Shown here piece after piece: positions 23,141-31,700 of a DNA stretch of 34,084 nucleotides. Under the pieces are notes generated by a model. The model saw only the letters and a program-made list of their open reading frames with translations, ran no database searches and was not told the origin of the DNA. The number at the start of each line of letters is the position of its first letter. Position 1 is the stretch's first letter. The DNA is from a virus: positions 1-34,084 of the IMG/VR virus record IMGVR_UViG_3300043331_002798; one strand, written 5' to 3'. Both the position numbers and the translations under genes were made by a program.

Positions 23141-23556
23141 TGCGCCTCGTCGCCGTGCCGCCGGCCAAGGTCGGCGTCGCCTGGCCGTTCGTCGAGCGCT
23201 GGGTCAAAGCGGCGCTGGCCCGGGGCTCGGATCATGGGCCCGATGACATTCGCGGCATGCTTGATCGCCGCACTATGCAGCTGTGGCTGATCTGGGACGG
23301 ACGGCCGCGCGGCTGCTGCATCACCGAGCTGATCGAAACAGTGCATGGCCGGACCTGCAACATCGTGATCGTTGCCGGCGAGGCCTTTGGGTCGTGGCGT
23401 CACCTTGAGGCTGAAATCGTGCGGTGGGCGAAACAGGACTTCGGATGCACGCGGCTGACTCTGATCGGCCGCAAGGGATGGGTGCGGCGTCTCGCCGGCA
23501 GCGGCTGGCGGCCGACGCTGGTGCACATGGAGCGGCAGATCAATGACAACGAGTAA
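23140..23556 (+). CDS. GNAT-like phage protein
   Basis: This protein has 138 residues from the ATG at 23140; a GTG one codon earlier lies in the overlap. The order MQLWLIWDGRPRGCCITELI, ACNIVIVAG-like strand (CNIVIVAGEA), LEAEIVRWAKQDFGCTRLTL and GRKGWVRRLAGSGWRP follows a GNAT-like fold common as a small gene after phage fibre genes. A complete acetyl-CoA loop (Q/RxxGxG/A) is not obvious, so activity is unproven. It overlaps the next gene by 14 bases. Confidence 0.6.
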   Translation: MRLVAVPPAKVGVAWPFVERWVKAALARGSDHGPDDIRGMLDRRTMQLWLIWDGRPRGCCITELIETVHGRTCNIVIVAGEAFGSWRHLEAEIVRWAKQDFGCTRLTLIGRKGWVRRLAGSGWRPTLVHMERQINDNE

Positions 23557-24328
23557 GCAGCGGACGAGCACGATAGCGTCCGGGCCGGGCATGGGGGCCC
23601 TGTCCGAGACGGGTCCGGGCCGCATCGAGCAGCAGTATCAGGCCGACATGGCCAACCCCAACCGCTTGGCGCCGCAGGCGTCGGGCTATCTCTCTCGCGT
23701 GCTCGGCGGTCAGTATCTCGACCCCAACACCAATCCGCATCTGGGGGCGCTGACGAGCTCCATCTGGGAAAGCGTGGCGCCCAACGTCACGGCGATGTTC
23801 TCGCGTGCTGGTCGAGGCACCAGCGCGAGCGATAGCGGCCTGGCGGGTGCGCTCACGCGCGGGTTCACATCGGCGATGGCTGCGCCGCTGTTCTCGCAAT
23901 ACAACACCGAACGCGGCCTCCAGCAGCAGGCGGCCGGTATGGCGGGCTCGGTCGACGCGACCGCCTCGCTGCCGCTGGAGCAGTATTTGGAACGCATGCG
24001 CTCCCTTGCGACGCTGGGACAGCAGGGCACGTCATCGCAGACGGCGAGCCCGTTGCAGACGATCGCGGGGCTGGGTCTGACGGCAGCCGGCATGTTCGGC
24101 GGCGGCGGCCCAATGGCCATGCTCTCCGACATCCACATCAAGACCGACATCGAGCGTATCGGCGAGGATCCCCGCGGCTGGGGCGTCTACTCCTGGCGCT
24201 ACGTCTGGGATCCGCCCGAGACGCGTCACGAGGGCTTCATGGCGCACGAGGTCGCGCTGATCGAGCCGGCGGCCGTCGGGCTGAGCCCCGATGGTTGGCT
24301 CACCGTTGATTACGGAGCGCTGCAATGA
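23543..24328 (+). CDS. Virion protein with C-terminal S74-type chaperone-like domain
   Basis: This 261-residue protein has a glycine/serine-rich N-terminal half with helices (LTSSIWESVAPNVTAMFSRA, then LEQYLERMRSLATLGQ) and a hydrophobic stretch at 172-187 (TIAGLGLTAAGMFGGG). Residues 193-261 match the short intramolecular-chaperone/peptidase S74 pattern: MLSDIHIKTDIERIG with S195-D196 at the expected self-cleavage dyad, VYSWRYVWDP, EGFMAHEV and WLTVDYGALQ. Such domains help fibres or appendages fold and may cut themselves off. The ribosome site GGAG lies within the previous gene. Cleavage is inferred from the dyad only. Confidence 0.75.
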   Translation: MTTSKQRTSTIASGPGMGALSETGPGRIEQQYQADMANPNRLAPQASGYLSRVLGGQYLDPNTNPHLGALTSSIWESVAPNVTAMFSRAGRGTSASDSGLAGALTRGFTSAMAAPLFSQYNTERGLQQQAAGMAGSVDATASLPLEQYLERMRSLATLGQQGTSSQTASPLQTIAGLGLTAAGMFGGGGPMAMLSDIHIKTDIERIGEDPRGWGVYSWRYVWDPPETRHEGFMAHEVALIEPAAVGLSPDGWLTVDYGALQ

Positions 24329-27063
24329 GCGGCCTGATGGATGCCTTCTCCAGCATTGAGTCGGGCGGCAACCCGCTCGCCTGGAATACGCTGCCGGGCG
24401 GTCGCCGCAGCCGGTACAGGGGGCTGTTTCAGTTCGGTCCGGACATGGAGCGCCGGTATGGCATCACGGACTGGACGGACGTCGGCCAGCAGCAGCGCGC
24501 GTTCGGCCAGCACATCGGCTCGCTGCGCACCGATCTTTCGCGGCGGCTCGGTCGTGCGCCTGCTGACTGGGAGCTCTACTTCGGCCATCAGCAAGGGCCT
24601 TCCGGCTCGGCCGCACTGCTCAGCGCAGCACCAGGCACGCCAGCTTGGCAGGCCATAAGACGGTTCTACGGCAGCGACGCGCTGGCACAGCAGGCCATCA
24701 CGGGCAATATTCCGCGTGGACATCGCCTGGCGGGGCTTCCGGTAGGCAGCATCTCGGCGCAGGACTTTGCCCAGCTGTGGCAGGATAGGTTCGGCCGGGC
24801 GATGGGGCCTGGGACAGGCGGACCACCCACAACGGCCCCAGCGCCGCTTGCAATGCCTGTGGCGAGCAGCGACAGCGCGCCGTCACCGCTGACGGGCGGC
24901 CCGCCGTCTGACACCGGGCAGAGCTGGCTGCAGCGCATTGGCGCAGGACTGACAGGGGCGCTGGGCGCCATGAACCCGGTCGGCTCGGCGCAGGCTCAGA
25001 CACCGCCTATCGGCGGACAGGACAATGGTGACGGGTCGCGTGAGCGGCCGTTCTCGCGGTCCGCGATACAGCAGCTCGGCCCCTCGGGAGTTCGGGCGGG
25101 CATGTACTACCACAGACCTGACGGCGCACTGATGGTCGTGGAGCGCGGCCCGACTGGTAGCTGGGTCGGCCGTGAGGTGTCGTCTATGTCCGGTCCGCCG
25201 GGCTTCCGCCAGGGCGGCCCTGACGGCGTGACTGACACACCCTCGGCTCCGGTGGCGCCGCCTGTGGGCGGGCCACGGTCGCTGCAATCCGGGTTCGGGA
25301 TCCGCCCGGTGGGCGACGCGTTTGCCGGTGACTGGGGCGCCGTGCTGGGGCCTCAGACGCCGCCCACGCCGCCGCCGCAGCCGATGTACGGCTCGTGGGT
25401 CAATGCGCCGGAGTCCATGACGGCGCCGCCTGTGAGGCCGCCCGGCGTGTCTGAGGCGGAATTCTTGCAGCTGCTGCGGGGCGGCAATGTGGAGCCTTCC
25501 ACACTGCTCGGGCCACTGCGCCCCGTTTCGCCGCTGGCACCCAAGCGGACGCTGCCCGGCAATGCGCATCTGCAGGTCTACGACACGCCGCCGATGACGC
25601 CACCGACGACGCCTCCGACCACGCCGCCGGTCGTGCCACCCTTTGGTGCGCCTGTCGTGACGCCGGAGGGCGGCAGCTACGGCCATCCGATGGGGCAGAG
25701 CGAACTGCAGCCGATGGGGCGCGACCTAGTACGCGAAAGCGGGTTGCCGCCAACGCCGCCGCCGGATGCTGACGCCATCGTGCGCGGCGCACAGGCGGCT
25801 GCCGACGAGCGCACGCCGACAGGAGGGCCGCCCCAGCGTGGCTGGGTCGAGGGCCTCATGCAGAACCCAGCGTTCATGGCGGGTCTGGCGATCCTGGGCA
25901 CGCAGCCGGGCGGCAACTGGGGCCCAGCCGGGGCCCAGGCTGCAACCCAGGCCGTCCGTGCGGGCCGCGAGCAGACCGAGTGGGAGCGGCTGCAGTCGCG
26001 GCGCTCGACCATGGACCGCATCTGGCGCGACGCTTTCGGCGCCAACGGCAGCCCCAATGCGAGCCACCCCTTGCTGCAGGGCGTACCGCCGGAGATGGCG
26101 CAGACGATCTTCGCAATGGGGGCCGAGGAAGGCTTGCCCGCGCTACAGCGGTGGCAAATGTTCCGGGGCCAGCAGGCCGAGCAGTTGCGGATCCAGCAGG
26201 CGCAGGAAGATGCGACCATGCGGATGTTCGGCATCGGTGGGCAGACGCCGCCCGGCGGTGGCGGGGATGGGTTGGAGGTGGCAACCGGCGATCGGCTGCG
26301 TGCTGGAGCCGGCTTGCCGGGCATCACCGATCAATCGGGCATCACGCCGCCAACGCCGCCCGTGGGCGGGCTGCAGGCGCCGCCGCCTACCGGAGGCCCG
26401 CCGCCATCAACCGGGCCTGGAGGGCCGCCTCCGGGCGCTCCTGGAGGCGAAGCCGTTGTGCGCATCGGCAACGTGTCCATGACCGTCAGCCAGGCGCGTG
26501 CGTTCGCGGCGGCATCGCGGCTGCCCGGCGTGCGCCAGGTGGTCGAGCAGGCCATCACCGCGGCCGAGAGACAGCAGCAGGTACCGGAGGCCGTCCGGAC
26601 CCGGGCGCTGCAGACCGACAGCGCCTATCGGATCCTCGCCGGGGCGCTGCAGGACTACACGCGCCTCATCGAGCAGACCGGCGTCACCATGTTGCCGGGC
26701 CAGGAGAGCGATGCTGTCCGGTTGGCCCGCACCAACATCCTCCTGCAGCTGAAGGAGCTCTATAACCTGGGCGTGCTCAATGGGCCGGATCTCTCGCTCA
26801 TGGAAAGCATGGTCTACGATCCGTCGGTGGGCCTGACGGGCATGGGCCCGGGCGGGCTGGTGCCGGGGATATCTGGCTTCTCCAATCTGTTCACGAACCC
26901 AGCCGAACGGGCCCGCGCGATGTCGACGCGGTTGCTGGGCGAGCTGCTGCGCGTCCGCAACAACACGGCAACGCTCGCCGGCCTGCCGCCAATCAGCGCG
27001 CCGAGCAGCGGCTCCAGCCAGTCGTCGCCTGAGGGCGGCTTCACCATCAGGCGGATGGACTAA
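24325..27063 (+). CDS. Large ejection-type protein with lytic-transglycosylase-like N-terminus
   Basis: This 912-residue protein starts in a four-base overlap. Residues 5-60 fit the start of a lysozyme-like transglycosylase domain: AFSSIESGGNPLAW with likely catalytic E12, then YRGLFQFGPDMERRYG and the QQRAFGQHIG helix. Such domains open the cell wall as DNA enters. Residues 160-510 are proline- and glycine-rich, including PPTTPPTTPP near 430, probably flexible. Residues 510-640 are helical with WERLQSRRSTMDRIWRDAFG and ALQRWQMFRGQQAEQL. Residues 690-885 are helical again (ARAFAAASRLPGVRQVVEQA). First of three large consecutive proteins, as in podovirus ejection sets. Confidence 0.75.
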   Translation: MSGLMDAFSSIESGGNPLAWNTLPGGRRSRYRGLFQFGPDMERRYGITDWTDVGQQQRAFGQHIGSLRTDLSRRLGRAPADWELYFGHQQGPSGSAALLSAAPGTPAWQAIRRFYGSDALAQQAITGNIPRGHRLAGLPVGSISAQDFAQLWQDRFGRAMGPGTGGPPTTAPAPLAMPVASSDSAPSPLTGGPPSDTGQSWLQRIGAGLTGALGAMNPVGSAQAQTPPIGGQDNGDGSRERPFSRSAIQQLGPSGVRAGMYYHRPDGALMVVERGPTGSWVGREVSSMSGPPGFRQGGPDGVTDTPSAPVAPPVGGPRSLQSGFGIRPVGDAFAGDWGAVLGPQTPPTPPPQPMYGSWVNAPESMTAPPVRPPGVSEAEFLQLLRGGNVEPSTLLGPLRPVSPLAPKRTLPGNAHLQVYDTPPMTPPTTPPTTPPVVPPFGAPVVTPEGGSYGHPMGQSELQPMGRDLVRESGLPPTPPPDADAIVRGAQAAADERTPTGGPPQRGWVEGLMQNPAFMAGLAILGTQPGGNWGPAGAQAATQAVRAGREQTEWERLQSRRSTMDRIWRDAFGANGSPNASHPLLQGVPPEMAQTIFAMGAEEGLPALQRWQMFRGQQAEQLRIQQAQEDATMRMFGIGGQTPPGGGGDGLEVATGDRLRAGAGLPGITDQSGITPPTPPVGGLQAPPPTGGPPPSTGPGGPPPGAPGGEAVVRIGNVSMTVSQARAFAAASRLPGVRQVVEQAITAAERQQQVPEAVRTRALQTDSAYRILAGALQDYTRLIEQTGVTMLPGQESDAVRLARTNILLQLKELYNLGVLNGPDLSLMESMVYDPSVGLTGMGPGGLVPGISGFSNLFTNPAERARAMSTRLLGELLRVRNNTATLAGLPPISAPSSGSSQSSPEGGFTIRRMD

Positions 27064-29444
27064 TGGCTCGTTACGAGATCACCGGACCCGACGGCGGCCG
27101 TTACGAGGTCACCGCACCGGACAGCATGTCGCAAGCCGATGTGTTGGCCCGGTTCCGGCTGCAGACCGGCGACGGCCGCGCGCGGGGCTGGGGCGAGTAT
27201 GCTGGCGGCCTTACGCGGCAGGCATTGCAAGGCCTGTCCTTCGGCTTCGCGGACGAGGCCGAGGCCATGTTGCCGTTCCTGCGGGAGCAGGGCGAGGGCT
27301 ATGACGAAGCCGTCACCCGCATCCGGCGCAGCAACGAGGAATTTGCCCGGGACAACCCGGGCGCGTCCCTGACGGCGCATGTCGTGGGCGGCCTGCCGCA
27401 ATTCGTGGGGCCGCTCGCGGCAGTGACGGGCCTGGCGCGCGCCGGACGCTGGGCAACCGAGGGCTCGTCCCTGCTGCGGACCATGGGCCGCTCCGCGGTG
27501 CTCGGCGGCGCGACGGGTGCCGTGTCCGGGTTCGGCTCGGGCGAGGGCACGCCAATGGAGCGGCTGGGCTCGGCCGTAGAAGGTACGGGCGTGGGCGCTG
27601 GGATCGGCCTCGCCGCTCCGCCGGTTGTTGGCGGGGCGATCCGGGCACTCTCCGCCACGGGCCGCGCGATCGGCGCCACCGGGCGCGCCTTGCGCTCGGG
27701 CGGTGCGCGTCCGAGCGCCGACTATGAGGCCCCTGTTCTGCCTGTCGGACGTCCGGTCGAGGGCGCGTCGTTCCTGTCCGCGAGTGGGCCGCCAGCGCCG
27801 GAGGCCTTCGGCGCGCAGGAAGGTGCGCTGCGTATGATCGCCGACTGGATCATGAGCGCTGGCGGCACCATCGACGATGTCGAGCGGGCCTGGGCGGCCG
27901 TCCAGCAGTCGCGTGTGTTCCACGGGAGCGGCGAGGCGCTCAACGCGCAGACGCTGGCCGAGATCTATCCGCCGCTGCAGCGCCTGCTGCGGGCCGGCGC
28001 CAGCAGCTATCGCGAGGTGGGCGAGGACGTGACCCGCTTCCTGCAGGCACGCCATACGGGGATCCTGCCGCGCGGCGCCAGCGAGGGAGACCTGGCACAG
28101 CGGGGCCTGCCGACACGCGAGCGGTTCCTGGCGGGGCGCACGGTTGGGGAGAACCGTGAGCAGTTCGGTGTGCAGCTCGGCACGGGCGAGAACAACGTGT
28201 CGCCGACCGGAGCTCTGGGGCGCATTGTCGACGCCACGAAGCGGCTATTCCGGATCAAGGATGCCGAGTTTCACGGGCACGCTTCCACGGGTGGCAAGAC
28301 CTCTGAAGAAATCCTGGCGGCCATGCAGGAGGCCAGCGCCCCAGCGTACCGCAAGGCATATGCGGTCGGCGACGTGGTGTCGGTACGGCCGGCGCTCAGC
28401 CCCATCATTCAGAGGTGGCAGAACGAGGCGGCGCAGTACGGGAGCGGTTATCGCAGCATGATTGGCAAGGCGGCCAACCGCTTCGTTGACGACAGCGGCA
28501 AGCCCGTGCGCAGCCTGCGCGCCTTCGACAAGGCCAAGCAGGAGATGGACGACGAGATCGGCGTTTTCCTGGCCAAGGGCCGCAACTTCGAGGCCGGCGA
28601 GCTCACCAGGCTCAAGAACGAGATGATCGACGCCGTCGACAAGATCCAGCCGGGCAAGCTCGGCGACCTCTATTCGGAGGCGCGCGGCATCTACGCCAGG
28701 GGCGCGCGCGACCGGGATATTCTGGAGGACTTCAAGCGCGCGTGGAAGGACGATCCCGACGAGGTGCTGAAGCGCTACGACGGCCTTGCGTCGGACGGTG
28801 AGAAGAAGCTGGCCCGGCTCGGCATCGTCTGGGGGATGGAAGCGGAGAACGCCAGCAAGCGCGCAACGCAGGATGTCACGCTTGGGTTTGACGTAAACAG
28901 GGCCGAGCGGATGTTGACGTTGATCGGCCAGCGTATGCGCGCCGGAGAGGCCGACGCCGCAGACGTCATGCGCCGGTTCGGCACCTACATTGCCGGCGAG
29001 CAGGAGATGGTGCGCGGGACGGCGCGGACGGCGATCGGCGGCTCGATGACGGATCGCAACCTGCAGGACGCCTTGTCGCTGGGCGGCATGGAGATCGTCC
29101 AGAACGTCCAGAGCTTTGCCAACATCTGGCGCGGCTCGACCTCGCTCTTTGAGCTCGGCCGCGCTGTGCTGGAGAAGATCGTGGATCGTGCGTTCGGGCT
29201 GTCTGCCGATAGGGCCCGGGAGATGTCGCGACTGCTGCTCACCGCCAACCCGGACGAGATCACGGCCATCATCGCACGTCTCAGGCTGACGATGTCGACG
29301 AGCCGCATGGCGCGCTTCAACGAGCTGATGCAGCAGGCGCAGCTCGCCATCGGGGCGCCGTCGATCGGCGCTGGCGGCAACCTTGGCGGCGCGATAGCCG
29401 GCGCGCCGTCGGCCACCCTGTCAGGCGGACCAGTGAGCCTGTAA
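27063..29444 (+). CDS. Large ejection/internal virion protein
   Basis: This 793-residue protein shares one base with the previous stop. It starts with a twice-repeated motif, RYEITGPDGG then RYEVTAPDS, encoded by two 24-base direct repeats (27069-27092 and 27099-27122, three mismatches). This motif is common at the start of phage ejection-type proteins. A helix region with LTRQALQGLSFGFADEAEAM follows, then glycine/alanine-rich hydrophobic stretches between residues 100 and 220 that could enter membranes. Residues 380-640 are long charged helices (FDKAKQEMDDEIGVFLAKGR). A membrane-active entry role is inferred from architecture and neighbours. Confidence 0.7.
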   Translation: MARYEITGPDGGRYEVTAPDSMSQADVLARFRLQTGDGRARGWGEYAGGLTRQALQGLSFGFADEAEAMLPFLREQGEGYDEAVTRIRRSNEEFARDNPGASLTAHVVGGLPQFVGPLAAVTGLARAGRWATEGSSLLRTMGRSAVLGGATGAVSGFGSGEGTPMERLGSAVEGTGVGAGIGLAAPPVVGGAIRALSATGRAIGATGRALRSGGARPSADYEAPVLPVGRPVEGASFLSASGPPAPEAFGAQEGALRMIADWIMSAGGTIDDVERAWAAVQQSRVFHGSGEALNAQTLAEIYPPLQRLLRAGASSYREVGEDVTRFLQARHTGILPRGASEGDLAQRGLPTRERFLAGRTVGENREQFGVQLGTGENNVSPTGALGRIVDATKRLFRIKDAEFHGHASTGGKTSEEILAAMQEASAPAYRKAYAVGDVVSVRPALSPIIQRWQNEAAQYGSGYRSMIGKAANRFVDDSGKPVRSLRAFDKAKQEMDDEIGVFLAKGRNFEAGELTRLKNEMIDAVDKIQPGKLGDLYSEARGIYARGARDRDILEDFKRAWKDDPDEVLKRYDGLASDGEKKLARLGIVWGMEAENASKRATQDVTLGFDVNRAERMLTLIGQRMRAGEADAADVMRRFGTYIAGEQEMVRGTARTAIGGSMTDRNLQDALSLGGMEIVQNVQSFANIWRGSTSLFELGRAVLEKIVDRAFGLSADRAREMSRLLLTANPDEITAIIARLRLTMSTSRMARFNELMQQAQLAIGAPSIGAGGNLGGAIAGAPSATLSGGPVSL

Positions 29445-29461
29445 GGTAAGCATACGGATAA

Positions 29462-29488
29462 GAAAGAGTCCCAATTTGGGACTCTTTC
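29462..29488. terminator. Strong two-way terminator
   Basis: Arms GAAAGAGTCCCA (29462-29473) and TGGGACTCTTTC (29477-29488) are perfect 12-base complements around ATT. The hairpin lies 17 bases after the ejection-protein stop and 8 bases beyond the stop of the leftward 41-residue gene. The CTTTC end on both strands gives a partial T-run each way, so it can serve both. Confidence 0.8.
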
Positions 29489-29496
29489 AGGCCGCC

Positions 29497-29622
29497 TCAC
29501 GATTTCCAGGACGGCTTCCAAACCGCGACCAGCAAGACCAGCAGCGCCAACCCCAGAAACGGGTTGGCGGCGAAGGCCGCGAGCACGGCCAGGACCAGAA
29601 GAATCCAACCCCCAATAACCAT
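29497..29622 (-). CDS. 41-residue two-segment membrane protein, antisense
   Basis: On the minus strand an ATG at 29622 follows GGAGG at eight bases. The product starts MVIGGW, then a hydrophobic segment (ILLVLAVLAAFAA), a turn NPFLG, a second segment (LALLVLLVAVW) and a basic end KPSWKS. Two short membrane helices with a turn and a basic tail form a helical hairpin. The opposite strand encodes no gene here. It is closed by the two-way terminator at 29462-29488. Function is unknown; superinfection exclusion or holin-like roles are typical of such proteins. The ribosome site, terminator and clean hydrophobic pattern make it credible. Confidence 0.75.
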   Translation of the reverse strand: MVIGGWILLVLAVLAAFAANPFLGLALLVLLVAVWKPSWKS

Positions 29623-29650
29623 AATCGCCTCCGCAAGCGGGAAAATAGCG

Positions 29651-31402
29651 ATGCCGTACCCTTACAGCCCATTCGCCATGGCGCCAACGCCGCCACCGTT
29701 CCCGACTGTCGATGACTTCCTGGCCGGCTATGTGCCGATGTCGACCGCGCCAGCGCCGACGCCCGGGAGCGCGATGGGGCCTGGCATTGGAGCCGAGGTG
29801 GCGCCGGTCCGGTCTCTGCCGGGCTGGAGCCAATTGCGAGCCCTTGGCGCCGGGCTTGCTACGCCTCTCGGCGCGCCGCCTCCGATGGAGGCTCTCGCGC
29901 CTGTGCCGACGCTCTCCGGCACACAGGTGACGCCGTCCCTGGTGCAGGGCGTCTATCTGAACGCTGCCGCTGCCGAGGACCCTGAGTATGCCGAGATCGG
30001 CCGCATGGTTGGGCTTGGGCCGGCGTTCCGGGTAGCGGGCGCGGCCGGGCGGGGCCTCATGTCGATCCCGGGCGTGCGGCCCGCAGTGGAGGGCCTGGGA
30101 CAGACCCTGGCGCGGCCGGCGGTGGGCGTGCCCCTTGCGCTGGGTGGGTCGCTGATGGCCACGTCGGGCGAGGCGCAGGCGCCGACGGCATTGGGGGCGC
30201 GTGCCACGGAGGCGCAGACAGCACTGGATGACGCGCGGCGCCGGCTGCGCGACCTCGAAACGCGGCGGACTGGGTTGCAGGCAAGGTTCGATCGCTACGA
30301 CCCGGAGAACGTCACCAGGCTCACGGCAGATCAGATCAAAGAGGCCCAGGAAGCGCTTGGCGCCACCGTTGACGGCAAGATGGGCCCGCAGACGCGCGGC
30401 CTCATTGCGCAATACCGGCGGCTGCTGCAGACGCAGATCGACGCACTGGGGCCCACAGAGACCACGATCCGAGCTGATATCAGAACGGCAGAGGAGCGCC
30501 GCGCCGAATCCGAGCGCCTCGACCTGGCGGACGCAGGCAGGCGGGCGATGGATGAGAGCCAGCCGGGGTGGCTGGAGGCGTGGGGACCGACCGTCGGGGC
30601 GTGGGCCGGCGGCGGCATCGGGGGGCATCTCTTTCGCGACTGGCTCGCACGCGGCACGCGCCGACGCGCCGAGACCCTGAGACGGGAGGTTGATGCGACC
30701 TCGGCCCAGCTTGGTCAGGGCGACCTGACGACACGCATTGGGCGGCTCAATGAACTATGGACCCAGGGCAGCCCACGCACTGCACCGCCCTTCGCGTTCA
30801 CGCCCAGCGGCTCGCCCAGCCTGCACATGCCCAGCCCGGTCGCGCCGATGGCGTCCGTCACCCACGAGATTGCCCCCGGCATGATGGGAGGCAACATGAC
30901 ACGTCCTGTGCTGCCGGCGGATCAGCTCTATCGTCCCAGCGCCGGGGCATTGTACGGGCCGACAGCCGCGACGGTGGGCGTTGGTGGCGCGGAATCTGGA
31001 ATGTCGCAGTTCCTGATGCTTCCGGCGGCTCAGCGTGAGTTGCAGGCGGCGGAAGCGGCGCTGAGAGAGCAGGGACCAACGCCGGAGGGCGTCGCACGCC
31101 TGCGTAGGGCACAGCAGCAAGTGGCGATATGGACGGCGATGCAGAACCTCGGGCGCGGTTTTGCCGGGGGTGCGTTGACCGCAGAGATGATGCACCCGCT
31201 CCGGTCGCTCCCGCGGCCGAGCATGGCAGCGGCCGAGGCAGAGCGCGGGGCGCTCGATCTGGCGCTGCATCCAAGGGCGCCGCTTCCGCCCGCAGGCCCG
31301 CCGCCACCGGCCCCAGTGTTCGACGCTAGAGTAGGGCGCTGGAGGCTGAATGGCGGCTTCGTAGCCGCGCCGCCTGGCGCGCCGCGGCCCGGCGGGTCGT
31401 GA
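29651..31402 (+). CDS. Ejection-type protein with peptidoglycan-binding-like repeat
   Basis: This protein has 583 residues from the ATG at 29651; the frame is open upstream but that overlaps the antisense gene and the ribosome site there is poor. The start is proline-rich. Hydrophobic/alanine-rich stretches lie at about 70-175. A long charged helix follows (ATEAQTALDDARRRLRDLET). Then DQIKEAQEALGATVDGKMGP and QTRGLIAQYRR resemble half of a PG_binding_1 repeat. Residues 305-330 are glycine-rich and hydrophobic (TVGAWAGGGIGGHLF). It is third in the ejection set, reopened after a terminator. The PG-binding match is suggestive, not certain. Confidence 0.65.
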   Translation: MPYPYSPFAMAPTPPPFPTVDDFLAGYVPMSTAPAPTPGSAMGPGIGAEVAPVRSLPGWSQLRALGAGLATPLGAPPPMEALAPVPTLSGTQVTPSLVQGVYLNAAAAEDPEYAEIGRMVGLGPAFRVAGAAGRGLMSIPGVRPAVEGLGQTLARPAVGVPLALGGSLMATSGEAQAPTALGARATEAQTALDDARRRLRDLETRRTGLQARFDRYDPENVTRLTADQIKEAQEALGATVDGKMGPQTRGLIAQYRRLLQTQIDALGPTETTIRADIRTAEERRAESERLDLADAGRRAMDESQPGWLEAWGPTVGAWAGGGIGGHLFRDWLARGTRRRAETLRREVDATSAQLGQGDLTTRIGRLNELWTQGSPRTAPPFAFTPSGSPSLHMPSPVAPMASVTHEIAPGMMGGNMTRPVLPADQLYRPSAGALYGPTAATVGVGGAESGMSQFLMLPAAQRELQAAEAALREQGPTPEGVARLRRAQQQVAIWTAMQNLGRGFAGGALTAEMMHPLRSLPRPSMAAAEAERGALDLALHPRAPLPPAGPPPPAPVFDARVGRWRLNGGFVAAPPGAPRPGGS

Positions 31403-31598
31403 TGGCGGCAATTGCCGCCGCAGCGATAAGCCGGACCAGGAAGTACAGCGGGACGACGATGGCGGCGGTGATGAAAAAGAGCACCGCCTCTTCGGGCTTT
31501 ATCGGCTTTCCCACGGTCAGATTATCGAACGCCATCCAGAGCGGCCACGTCACGGCACCCATCACGGTGCTCGCGACAATGACGTCCGGCACCCGCAT
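31326..31598 (-). CDS. Antisense two-segment membrane protein, holin-like
   Basis: This 90-residue minus-strand protein starts at the ATG at 31598. Membrane segments lie at about 6-26 (VIVASTVMGAVTWPLWMAF) and 39-67 (AVLFFITAAIVVPLYFLVRL followed by an alanine/isoleucine run), joined by a polar loop NLTVGKPIKPEE. The C-terminus is very basic (TTRRAAARQAARLRSRH). It overlaps the 3' end of the previous rightward gene by 77 bases and faces the endolysin start. Two segments with a basic tail is the shape of class II holins, but opposite orientation to the endolysin is unusual. The ribosome site is weak. Confidence 0.55.
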   Translation of the reverse strand: MRVPDVIVASTVMGAVTWPLWMAFDNLTVGKPIKPEEAVLFFITAAIVVPLYFLVRLIAAAAIAAITTRRAAARQAARLRSRHSASSALL

Positions 31599-31700
31599 GA
31601 CCCGGGCAAATCTATCGCGGGCAATTTGTCGATGATCCTGCAGCATACCCCACACACAACCACACCGTGCCACCGTCCGCAACCTGAAAAGGCTGGGATC

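Noticed and set aside
25980-26765. 261-codon plus-strand frame inside the first ejection gene
   Set aside because: Out-of-frame shadow rich in arginine and alanine, with no start signal.
28985-30628. 547-codon minus-strand frame across the ejection genes
   Set aside because: Shadow frame; the credible minus-strand gene here is the 41-residue one at 29497-29622 in another frame.
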